This document shows positions 1 to 7,215 of a stretch of DNA of 45,154 bases, one piece after another (position 1 is the stretch's first letter; every line of letters begins with the position of its first letter). Source of the DNA: Beijerinckiaceae bacterium (lineage in GTDB: Bacteria; Pseudomonadota; Alphaproteobacteria; Rhizobiales; Beijerinckiaceae); the NCBI GenBank assembly GCA_947453155.1, contig CANGFE010000014.1:1-45154 (forward strand). The letters run 5' to 3'. The notes under the pieces were generated by a model. It was not told the origin of the DNA. It searched no databases and saw only the letters and a program-made list of their open reading frames with translations. The position numbers and the translations under genes were made by a program.

Positions 1-414
1 CTGCCCGTTGATGAGCAAGCGGCCTTGCACCATCTGCACCTTGTCGCCCGGCATGCCGATCACGCGCTTGATGTAATCGGTCGAGCCATCGCTGGGGAGT
101 TTGAACACGGCAATATCACCGCGCTTGGGCTCGGACCCAAAAATGCGACCGGAGAAAACATCCGGGCTGAGAGGCAGCGAATGTTTGGAATAGCCGTAGC
201 TATATTTGGAGACGAACAGGTAATCGCCGATGAGCAGCGTTGGGATCAGCGAGCCTGAGGGAATGTTGAAAGGCTGGAAGAACAGCGTGCGCACAACGAC
301 GGCGATGAGGAGAGCCTGCACGATGACCTTGATGGTCTCGACGACGCCGCCCTCTTCCGTCTTGGCTTGACTGTCTTTCAACTGCGCCGGACCGCTCATG
401 GATGTTCCCGTCAT
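1..414 (-). CDS. lepB: Signal peptidase I, C-terminal part beyond window
   Basis: This is the N-terminal part of type I signal peptidase, which cleaves signal peptides from exported proteins at the periplasmic face of the inner membrane. Read from the minus strand it has a short polar N-terminus, one hydrophobic membrane segment (roughly VIVQALLIAVVVRTLFF), the catalytic serine box PSGSLIPTL and the catalytic lysine box DYIKRVIGMPGD. Both members of the Ser/Lys dyad are therefore present. The gene runs off the left edge, so its end is not visible. Two in-frame ATGs occur, at 414 and 399; the longer is listed, but 399 (MSGPAQLK) is equally plausible. It lies 141 bp downstream of pdxJ on the same strand. 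In many alphaproteobacteria acpS sits between these two genes; it is not here. Confidence 0.93.
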   Translation of the reverse strand, partial: MTGTSMSGPAQLKDSQAKTEEGGVVETIKVIVQALLIAVVVRTLFFQPFNIPSGSLIPTLLIGDYLFVSKYSYGYSKHSLPLSPDVFSGRIFGSEPKRGDIAVFKLPSDGSTDYIKRVIGMPGDKVQMVQGRLLINGQ

Positions 415-555
415 GGGCCCGAATCAAGGGCCAAAGGCGCCCTGCGCCCGAAGAAGACAGAGCTATAGCGACTGCGCTCCTGCGCGCCAAGTGTTCCTCG
501 AAAAGGGGCAGAAGCGGGGCGATCGTGCCCTCTTGGCGCCTGCGATCCAGACCGT

Positions 556-1329
556 TTAGCGCTCTGGGGTGGTCCACCATGGCGCTTTGGGGCGACCCGC
601 ATCCATGGCCTTGCGCATCGTGCGGATGGCCTGAGGCAGCCCGACAAACAGCGCCTCGCCCATCAGGAAATGACCTATGTTCAACTCAACAATCTGGGGC
701 AGCCCCGCAATGCGCTTGGCGGTCGCATAATCAAGCCCATGACCAGCGTGACACTCAAGCCCAAGCTCTGAGGCTTTGGCAGCGGCCACGCGAATGCGCT
801 CAAACTCATGTTCAGCATGGGCGGAGCCTTCACTCACGGCTTCGCACCAAGAGCCCGTGTGCAATTCAACGACCGGCGCGCCGATGGAGGCGGCCGCTTC
901 CAGCGCATCGACCGATGGTTCGATGAAGAGCGAGACGCGGATGCCGGCGGCCTTCAGACGCGCGGTGGCATCTCTGACATGATCATGACCGCCGATCACA
1001 TCGAGCCCGCCTTCGGTCGTGCGCTCACTGCGCTTTTCCGGCACGAGACAGGCCGCATGCGGCTTGGTCTTGATAGCAAGGCCGATCATTTCTTCGGTCG
1101 CTGCCATTTCAAAATTCAGCGGCTTGGAAATGCTCGCCATGAGACGTGCAATATCTTCGTCGCGGATGTGGCGACGGTCTTCGCGCAAATGCGCGGTAAT
1201 GCCATCGGCACCCGCTTCAATGGCCAGCAAAGCGCCGCGCACCGGATCTGGCAAAGCACCGCCGCGCGCATTGCGCACGGTGGCAATGTGATCAACATTC
1301 ACGCCTAGACGCAAACGCGGTGCGCTCAT
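556..1329 (-). CDS. pdxJ: Pyridoxine 5'-phosphate synthase
   Basis: PdxJ condenses 1-deoxy-xylulose 5-phosphate with 3-amino-2-oxopropyl phosphate to make pyridoxine 5'-phosphate, the last ring-closing step of DXP-dependent vitamin B6 synthesis. The 257-residue product is the usual size and shows the family blocks in order: NVDHIATVR near the N-terminus, [37 protein letters not shown] and the C-terminal [14 protein letters not shown]. The start chosen is the ATG at 1329, preceded by GGAG at good spacing; a TTG two codons upstream extends the frame to 1335 but is unlikely. It follows pyrE after 14 bp and probably shares its transcript, with lepB further downstream. Confidence 0.97.
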   Translation of the reverse strand: MSAPRLRLGVNVDHIATVRNARGGALPDPVRGALLAIEAGADGITAHLREDRRHIRDEDIARLMASISKPLNFEMAATEEMIGLAIKTKPHAACLVPEKRSERTTEGGLDVIGGHDHVRDATARLKAAGIRVSLFIEPSVDALEAAASIGAPVVELHTGSWCEAVSEGSAHAEHEFERIRVAAAKASELGLECHAGHGLDYATAKRIAGLPQIVELNIGHFLMGEALFVGLPQAIRTMRKAMDAGRPKAPWWTTPER

Positions 1330-1343
1330 CCCCAAACTCCGTT

Positions 1344-1937
1344 TCAGACTTTTAAGCCGCGGCTGCCCGGCTTGATGGCGGGCATAGCAGCAAGTTCCGG
1401 CGGCAGAGCATCGGCCGCATAGGTCGGAATATCCATGGTGGCGAGCGCAACAAGCGGCGCTCCGACATCAGCCTTGCCGCCCGAGCGATCAATCAGGCAG
1501 GCGGCGCTCACAATCTTTGCGCCCTCTGTGAGATGCTCTTGCAAGCTTTCCAGCGTTTCGCGCAGCGACAGGCCTGTGGTGATAATGTCTTCGACAATGA
1601 TCACCTTCGCGCCCGGATCAATCTGGAACCCACGACGCAGAGCAAATTTGCCATTCTCGCGCTCGACGAAAATCGCTTTCGCACCCAGATGACGCGCGGT
1701 CTCATAGCCCGGCACAATGCCCCCGACGGCGGGCGACACGACAATGTCGATCTTGCCGTAGATGGATTCAATTTTCTGGGCCAAAGCGCGGCAGAGTTTT
1801 TCCGTGCGCTTCGGGTCCTGGAAGACGAACATTTTTTGCAAGAAGACGGGGCTACGCAGGCCCGATGTCAAAATGAAATGGCCATGCAGCAGCGCACCCG
1901 CCGCGCGGAATTCGTCCAAAACCTCGTTCTCGGTCAT
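1344..1937 (-). CDS. pyrE: Orotate phosphoribosyltransferase
   Basis: PyrE converts orotate and PRPP to orotidine 5'-monophosphate in pyrimidine synthesis, in the cytoplasm. The 197-residue product carries the PRPP-binding signature [13 protein letters not shown] near residues 112-124, the N-terminal substrate loop ([13 protein letters not shown]) and the block [16 protein letters not shown]. The start ATG at 1937 is preceded by GAGGGG at about 5 bases, a good ribosome site. It is the first gene of a tight pyrE-pdxJ pair, with lepB 141 bp beyond pdxJ. Nothing in the frame looks damaged. Confidence 0.97.
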   Translation of the reverse strand: MTENEVLDEFRAAGALLHGHFILTSGLRSPVFLQKMFVFQDPKRTEKLCRALAQKIESIYGKIDIVVSPAVGGIVPGYETARHLGAKAIFVERENGKFALRRGFQIDPGAKVIIVEDIITTGLSLRETLESLQEHLTEGAKIVSAACLIDRSGGKADVGAPLVALATMDIPTYAADALPPELAAMPAIKPGSRGLKV

Positions 1938-2005
1938 TTTGGCCCCTCAGTCTGTTGAGGGAGGTTTAGGGCGGCGGGGGCTCCGAGACAAGGGAAGCCC
2001 TGCCC

Positions 2006-3811
2006 TCACTGCGCCGCTTCTGCGAGAAAGCCACCGGATTGTGTCTCAACCAGCCGGCGATAGGCCCCGTTTTCACGCGCCATCAGGCTATGGTGGGTGC
2101 CGTCTTCGACAATCCGGCCGTGGTCAAAGACCAGAATGCGGTCGAGTCGCTGCACGGTGGACAGCCGATGCGCAATGACCAGCGTCGTGCGCCCTTCCGA
2201 CAGGCGGTCCATGGCTTCGCGGATGTATGTCTCTGACAGACTGTCGAGCGACGAGGTGGCTTCATCGAGAATAAGAATGGGCGTCGCCGCCAAAATAGCA
2301 CGCGCAATAGCAACGCGCTGGCGCTCGCCACCCGATAATTTCACGCCGCGCTCACCCACCAATGTCTCATAGCCTTTGGGCAAGCCCTTCACGAATTCAT
2401 CGACATGGGCGAGACGCGCGGCTTCGATAATGTCTTCACGGCTTGCCTCGGGGCGACCATAGGCAATGTTTTCGGCAATGGAGCGATGGAAAAGCACAGG
2501 CTCTTGCGGCACAAGGCCAACAGCATTGCGTAATGAGGCTTGCGTGACATGGGCAATGTCTTGCCCGTCAATGCGGATAGTCCCGCTATTGAGATCATAA
2601 AGGCGCTGGATGAGCTTGACGAAAGTCGATTTGCCCGCGCCCGATGCGCCGACCAAGCCGATTTTCTGTCCTGCTGGAATATGCAGCGTGAAGTGATCGT
2701 AGAGCGGCTCGCGCGCGCTTTTATATTTAAACGTGACCTGATCAAATTCAATCGCGCCTTGCGTGACCTGCAACGGTTTTGCATCGGGGCGATCAGCCAC
2801 TTGCAAATGCGCATTTCGGAATTCAAGCACATCATCCATGTCATTTACCGTGCGCTGCACGGAGCGCACATGCTGGGCAATGTCTCGCAAATAGCCGGTG
2901 ATCAGAAATTGCGTGGCAATGAGGCTGGCAATATCACCGGGCGTGGCGCGGCCTTGCGTCCATAGCCACAGGCCTGTGCCGAGCATCCCCAATTGCAGGA
3001 CCAAGAGCAGCACGGCTTGCACGAGGCCAGAGACTGCGCTGCGATCCCATGAACGAATGGCGCGCCATTGCCAGCCCTGCGCGATTTCAGCGAAATGGCG
3101 ATCTTCGCGCTCTTCCGCCGCAAAACTCTTCACGGCCGCATTGCCCGTGACGGAATCAGCGAGCATGCCCGCCATTTTCGAATCCCATTCACGCGCCGCG
3201 ACATTGGCGGGGCGGATCCAGACGACAGATAGCGTCACCACCACAGCGATAAAGGTGAAGACACAAACACCCGTGATGAGGCCCAGCAAAGGCCAGCGCC
3301 AAGCAAACATGGCCGTCACGCCTGTGACGACAATGAAAGCTGGCACGAGGCCAAAGGCGAGCGTGTCAGTGAAAGTATCAAAGGCCGTCATGCCACGCGT
3401 GATTTTGCGCACGGTCGCGCCAGCAAAAGAATTGGCATGCCAATCGGACGAGAAGCGCTGCACTTTGGCAAAGGCATCGCGGCCGATGGTGGTGATGGCA
3501 CGCGCCGACAGACGATTGGCGATAAAGGTCACGCTCTGGCGCATGATGTGAAAGACCGCACCCAGCGCCACAAAGATGAGAAGCGCCTGAATGGCTGGCT
3601 TCGGATCATCCGCCTTGCCCGAAGCTACCGCATCGACAAGCCAGCCAGCCGCCACAGGCACGCTGACATCAATGAGGGTAGAAACGACGCGCAGTGCCAG
3701 CAGCGAGAAGAAGAGTTTTGGCGCGATCAGCCAATAATGGGTAACGAAGCGCAATACGCGCCCAAATTTGGCCCCCGTCCCCGCACGGGTCTTGTCATCT
3801 TTTACGGTCAT
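2006..3811 (-). CDS. ABC exporter, fused membrane and ATPase domains
   Basis: This is a 601-residue half-transporter of the ABCB/MsbA-like exporter type and should act as a homodimer in the inner membrane. The N-terminal 300 residues hold six hydrophobic membrane spans (for example FFSLLALRVVSTLIDV and AFIVVTGVTAMFAW). The C-terminal ATPase domain is complete: Walker A GASGAGKST, Q-loop LVPQEPVLF, signature LSGGERQR, Walker B ILILDEATSSLD and H-loop AHRLST. The substrate cannot be told from sequence; lipid or drug export and metal-linked functions of the Atm1/HMT1 type are all possible. It is separated from pyrE by 68 bp and faces away from the GntR regulator across a palindromic repeat. Confidence 0.93.
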   Translation of the reverse strand: MTVKDDKTRAGTGAKFGRVLRFVTHYWLIAPKLFFSLLALRVVSTLIDVSVPVAAGWLVDAVASGKADDPKPAIQALLIFVALGAVFHIMRQSVTFIANRLSARAITTIGRDAFAKVQRFSSDWHANSFAGATVRKITRGMTAFDTFTDTLAFGLVPAFIVVTGVTAMFAWRWPLLGLITGVCVFTFIAVVVTLSVVWIRPANVAAREWDSKMAGMLADSVTGNAAVKSFAAEEREDRHFAEIAQGWQWRAIRSWDRSAVSGLVQAVLLLVLQLGMLGTGLWLWTQGRATPGDIASLIATQFLITGYLRDIAQHVRSVQRTVNDMDDVLEFRNAHLQVADRPDAKPLQVTQGAIEFDQVTFKYKSAREPLYDHFTLHIPAGQKIGLVGASGAGKSTFVKLIQRLYDLNSGTIRIDGQDIAHVTQASLRNAVGLVPQEPVLFHRSIAENIAYGRPEASREDIIEAARLAHVDEFVKGLPKGYETLVGERGVKLSGGERQRVAIARAILAATPILILDEATSSLDSLSETYIREAMDRLSEGRTTLVIAHRLSTVQRLDRILVFDHGRIVEDGTHHSLMARENGAYRRLVETQSGGFLAEAAQ

Positions 3812-3866
3812 GGGGGCTTTATGGCGCGGGTGGGGGCGCGGGGCAAGGTTTCCAACGCCAACTCAG

Positions 3867-3954
3867 CCGTCATTGCGAGGAGCCGAAGGCGACGCGGCAA
3901 CCCAGAGGCCACACATACGCCCTCTGGTTTGCTTCGCTCCGCTCGCAATGACGG
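3867..3954. repeat. Dispersed palindromic repeat, copy 1
   Basis: An 88-bp element begins CCGTCATTGCGAG and ends CTCGCAATGACGG, so its termini are perfect 13-bp inverted repeats. The interior holds a second inverted pair (CCAGAGG ... CCTCTGG) and can fold into one long hairpin. A second copy with the same ends and related interior lies at 11608-11696. It fits a REP- or MITE-like intergenic repeat. It ends 3 bp from the stop codon of the GntR gene, so it forms that gene's 3' end and may act as a terminator or mRNA stabiliser. Confidence 0.85.
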
Positions 3955-3957
3955 CGG

Positions 3958-4623
3958 CTAGGCGCCCTGCTGCATAATCCGCAGGCGCGCGCGTAGGCTT
4001 TCGCGGATATGGGCGCGAGCCAAAGCGTCAGCCTTGTCGGCATCCTGTGCGCCAATAGCTTCAATCAAGTCGCGATGTTCGCGGAAGGCCGCCAAGGGGC
4101 GCGCATCTACTGTGAAAGTGGTACGCCCCAACAAGGCAATCGCGTCCTGCAATTCCTGCAAGGCGCTGTCGAGATAGCGGTTGCGGGAGCTCGCAAAAAT
4201 GCATTCGTGAAAGAGACGATTGAAGCGCGCCATCTCATCCGCGCTGGTGGCCTTTTCAAATCCCTCTTCGAGATCACGCAGAGCATCGACCTCTGGCGCA
4301 CTGGCGTGTTTGGCGGCAAGCCGCGCCGCAGCGCCCTCCAAAATCTCGCGCATGGCATAGAGCTCGACGACCTCCGTCTGGTCGAGGCGGCGCACGATGA
4401 GCCCGCGGCCCTGCCCCGGCACGACCAGCCCTTTGGACACCAACCGCCCAAAGGCCTCGCGCACCGGCGTGCGGGAGACTTTCAGCCGCTCCGCCACCTC
4501 TTCCTCACGCAGGCGGTCACCGGGCTTGTAGATGCCGGAGCGCAAAGCCTCGCGGAGCGCCCGAAAGGTCGCTTCGCCCAAAGGCAGGCCCTCGGCCTCG
4601 TCCAAACCCTTGTCCACCGCCAT
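3958..4623 (-). CDS. GntR-family regulator, FCD subfamily
   Basis: The 221-residue protein has an N-terminal winged helix-turn-helix of the GntR type (about residues 17-80, containing KPGDRLREEEVAERLKVSRT followed by PVREAFGRL). The C-terminal all-helical FCD ligand domain of the FadR subfamily starts near VELYAMREILEGAAARLAA. It should be a dimeric, ligand-responsive repressor. The ATG at 4623 follows GAGGA. The gene is divergent from the tcuAB-type operon, and the 92-bp gap holds the palindrome TTGTATACAA, of the kind FCD-GntR proteins bind. The simplest reading is that it controls tcuAB and itself, released by tricarballylate or a related acid. In Salmonella the tcu operon is instead controlled by a LysR-type protein, TcuR. 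Confidence 0.93.
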   Translation of the reverse strand: MAVDKGLDEAEGLPLGEATFRALREALRSGIYKPGDRLREEEVAERLKVSRTPVREAFGRLVSKGLVVPGQGRGLIVRRLDQTEVVELYAMREILEGAAARLAAKHASAPEVDALRDLEEGFEKATSADEMARFNRLFHECIFASSRNRYLDSALQELQDAIALLGRTTFTVDARPLAAFREHRDLIEAIGAQDADKADALARAHIRESLRARLRIMQQGA

Positions 4624-4654
4624 GGGGAAATCCTCTGGAGCGCATTGCCAAGGA

Positions 4655-4674
4655 TTGTATACAAAGATATACAG
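4655..4674. promoter_or_regulatory. Probable GntR operator
   Basis: Between the divergent GntR and tcuA-like starts lies the perfect 10-bp palindrome TTGTATACAA (4655-4664), followed by a second partial site containing TATAC at 4668-4672. FCD-type GntR regulators typically bind short palindromes of the form TNGTNNNACNA, which this matches. It sits 32 bp from the GntR start and about 50 bp from tcuA, so one bound dimer could control both promoters. That it is the binding site is inferred from sequence and position only. Confidence 0.7.
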
Positions 4675-4715
4675 AAAAGAAAGGCCCAGCTCGGGCCCGA
4701 TTCCGGACAGGTCCC

Positions 4716-6113
4716 ATGGCTGATTTTTCCAAACGCTATGATGTGCTGGTGATTGGCGGCGGCAATGCCGCGCTGTGTGCTGCCATCAGCGCTGCGCGCG
4801 AAGGCGCTTCTGTGCTTGTGCTCGAAGCTGCCCCCAAATTCTACCGCGGCGGTAATACGCGCCACACACGCAACATGCGCTGCGCCCATGATGCAGCGAC
4901 CGACACTTTGTCAGGCCCCTATTCGGAAGAAGAATTTTTCGACGATCTGCTGCGCGTCACCGGTGGCAACACCAATGAAGACCTCGCGCGCATGATGATC
5001 CATGAATCGAAAGACATGCTCGACTGGATTGTGCAGCAGGGTGTGCGCTTCCAGCCCTCACTAGGTGGCACCTTGTCACTCGGTCGCACCAATTCCTTCT
5101 TTTTGGGTGGTGGGCGCGCCATGTTGAATGCGCTCTATCTCACCGCCGAAGATCTGGGCGTTGCCATTGCCTATGAAGCGGAAGTCGTCGGCCTTGATGT
5201 TGAAAACGGCATGTTTCTTGGCGCGAAAGTGAAGCGCCCTGAGGGCGAGGCCTATGTGCGTGCAGGCGCTCTTGTTACAGCCTCTGGTGGTTTTGAAGCG
5301 AATAAGGAATGGCTGGAAGAAAGCTGGGGACCAGCCGCGAAAAACTTCCTTATTCGCGGCACGCGGTTCAATCGCGGCACGGTTTTGAAAATGCTTGGCG
5401 CGGCTGGTGTCGATCAAATTGGCGACCCAACCCAATGTCACGCGGTCGCCATTGATGCGCGAGCACCCGAATATGATGGCGGCATTATCACGCGCCTTGA
5501 TTGCGTGGTGTTTGGCATTGTCGTGAACAAAAATTGCGAGCGTTTTTACGATGAGGGCGAGGATGTCTGGCCCAAGCGCTATGCCATTTGGGGTCGCTTG
5601 GTCGCAGGCCAGCCGGACCAGATCGCTTACATCATCTTCGATGCCTCATCGCTCGAACTCTTCATGCCCTCCTGCTTCCCGCCGATCAAAGCCGAGAGCA
5701 TCCGCGAACTCGCAGGCAAGCTGGACCTTGATGCTGATGCGCTCGAAAAGACGATGTGCGAATTCAACGCTGCGGTGAAACCCGGCCATTTCGATCATAC
5801 CCAGCTTGATGATTGCCGCACGCAGGGGCTGGCGATTGAAAAGACCCATTGGGCGCGCAAAATCGAAAAGGCGCCCTTCTATGCCTATCCGGTGCGGCCG
5901 GGCATTACCTTCACTTATCTGGGCGTGCGCGTGAACCATCAATCGCGCATGATGATGGCGGATGGCAAACCCTCCGCCAATATGTTTGCAGCTGGCGAAA
6001 TCATGGCCGGCAATGTTTTGGGCAAAGGCTATGCCGCAGGAATCGGCATGACCATCGGCAGCGTTTTCGGACGCATCGCGGGACGGGAGGCGGCCACCAA
6101 TGCACGCAACTAA
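4716..6113 (+). CDS. tcuA: FAD-dependent tricarballylate dehydrogenase
   Basis: TcuA oxidises tricarballylate to cis-aconitate, using bound FAD. The 465-residue protein starts with a Rossmann dinucleotide motif (VLVIGGGNAALCAAISAA, residues 10-27) and the following acidic strand end LVLEAAP. It then has the succinate-dehydrogenase/fumarate-reductase-like fold with PGITFTYLGVRV and the C-terminal FAD motif FAAGEIMAGNVLGKGYAAG. The GNTRHTRNMR block is characteristic of this family within the fumarate reductase flavoproteins. It overlaps tcuB by 14 bp. No TcuC-type transporter is adjacent, so uptake must come from elsewhere. The substrate assignment rests on family resemblance plus the TcuB partner; a related tricarboxylic acid is possible. 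Confidence 0.88.
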   Translation: MADFSKRYDVLVIGGGNAALCAAISAAREGASVLVLEAAPKFYRGGNTRHTRNMRCAHDAATDTLSGPYSEEEFFDDLLRVTGGNTNEDLARMMIHESKDMLDWIVQQGVRFQPSLGGTLSLGRTNSFFLGGGRAMLNALYLTAEDLGVAIAYEAEVVGLDVENGMFLGAKVKRPEGEAYVRAGALVTASGGFEANKEWLEESWGPAAKNFLIRGTRFNRGTVLKMLGAAGVDQIGDPTQCHAVAIDARAPEYDGGIITRLDCVVFGIVVNKNCERFYDEGEDVWPKRYAIWGRLVAGQPDQIAYIIFDASSLELFMPSCFPPIKAESIRELAGKLDLDADALEKTMCEFNAAVKPGHFDHTQLDDCRTQGLAIEKTHWARKIEKAPFYAYPVRPGITFTYLGVRVNHQSRMMMADGKPSANMFAAGEIMAGNVLGKGYAAGIGMTIGSVFGRIAGREAATNARN

Positions 6114-7215
6114 TACACTGGCTGAAGCCGATCGCCTCATGACTTTGTGCAATAGCTGCCGCTATTGCGAAGGTCTCTGCGCTGTTTTTCCGGCCATGGA
6201 AATGCGCCGCGAATTTTTGGATGGCGATCTGAACTATCTCGCCAATCTCTGCCATTCGTGCGGCGCTTGCTATCATGATTGCCAATTCTCGCCGCCGCAT
6301 GAATTCAACATGAATGTGCCCAAAGTCATGGCACAGGTGCGCGCAGACTCTTATGCCGCTTACGCTTGGCCCAGCGCGTTTGCGCCCATGTTCGAAAAGA
6401 ACGGGCTCAAGATCTCGCTCATTGCTGCGTTGAGCGTGGCAGCCTTCATTGCGGGCTTTGTGGCCTGGCATGATCCGGCTGCCCTCTTTGGCCAGCATGC
6501 CGGCAATTTTTATCGCCTCATGCCGCATAATACGATGGTGGTGATTTTCGGCGCCGCTTTCCTTTATGCGATCATCGCCATGGTCATGGGCATTCGCAAT
6601 TTCTGGACAAATATTGGCGAACCGGCGGCAACTCTGACGCAAGGCGGCTCGCTTTGGCAGGCGATGAAAGATGCCTCGACCTTGCGCTATCTCGATGGCG
6701 GCGGTGTGGGCTGTATGAATGACAGCGAGCGCCCGACCGACAATCGTCGCCGCTATCATCATTTCACCTTCTACGGCTTCATGCTGTGCTTCGCCTCAAC
6801 CAGCATTGCGACGCTCTACCATTACGTGCTGGGCAAACAGGCGCCTTATGCTTGGTATGATCTGCCCGTCTTGCTTGGCACGATCGGCGGCATTGGCCTT
6901 GTCATTGGCCCCATTGGCCTGCTGATGGCCAAGCGCGAGCGTGACCCCATGTTGGTGGATGACGCACGCAAAGGCATGGATGTCGCTTTCCTTGTGATGC
7001 TGCTGGCAACGGGTGCAACGGGCCTTGCTTTGCTTGTGCTGCGTGACACATCGGCCATGGGGCTGTTGCTCAGCCTGCATCTGGGCGTGGTCTTCGCGCT
7101 CTTCGTCACCATGCCTTATGGCAAGTTCGTGCATGGCATCTACCGCTTCCTCGCGCTGGTGCGCTATGCAAAGGAAAAGCGGATGATTGAATCGGGAGAG
7201 GCGGGAACGGCCTAG
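6100..7215 (+). CDS. tcuB: TcuB-type electron-transfer membrane protein
   Basis: TcuB reoxidises the FADH2 of TcuA and passes the electrons to the membrane. The 371-residue product has two N-terminal 4Fe-4S cysteine clusters, CNSCRYCEGLC (residues 13-23) and CHSCGACYHDC (about 50-60). Six or so hydrophobic membrane spans follow, with several histidines in or near them (HHFTFYGFML, LYHYVLG, LHLGVVFALF) suited to haem binding. The ATG at 6100 lies inside the end of tcuA and is preceded by GGGAGG, indicating translational coupling. The gene ends head-on against rsh: both stop codons are TAG and share the palindrome CTAG at 7212-7215. Confidence 0.9.
   Translation: MHATNTLAEADRLMTLCNSCRYCEGLCAVFPAMEMRREFLDGDLNYLANLCHSCGACYHDCQFSPPHEFNMNVPKVMAQVRADSYAAYAWPSAFAPMFEKNGLKISLIAALSVAAFIAGFVAWHDPAALFGQHAGNFYRLMPHNTMVVIFGAAFLYAIIAMVMGIRNFWTNIGEPAATLTQGGSLWQAMKDASTLRYLDGGGVGCMNDSERPTDNRRRYHHFTFYGFMLCFASTSIATLYHYVLGKQAPYAWYDLPVLLGTIGGIGLVIGPIGLLMAKRERDPMLVDDARKGMDVAFLVMLLATGATGLALLVLRDTSAMGLLLSLHLGVVFALFVTMPYGKFVHGIYRFLALVRYAKEKRMIESGEAGTA

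Noticed and set aside
5646-6762. Minus-strand frames opposite tcuA and tcuB
   Set aside because: They overlap clearly coding plus-strand genes with iron-sulfur and FAD motifs, and have no domain signatures of their own.
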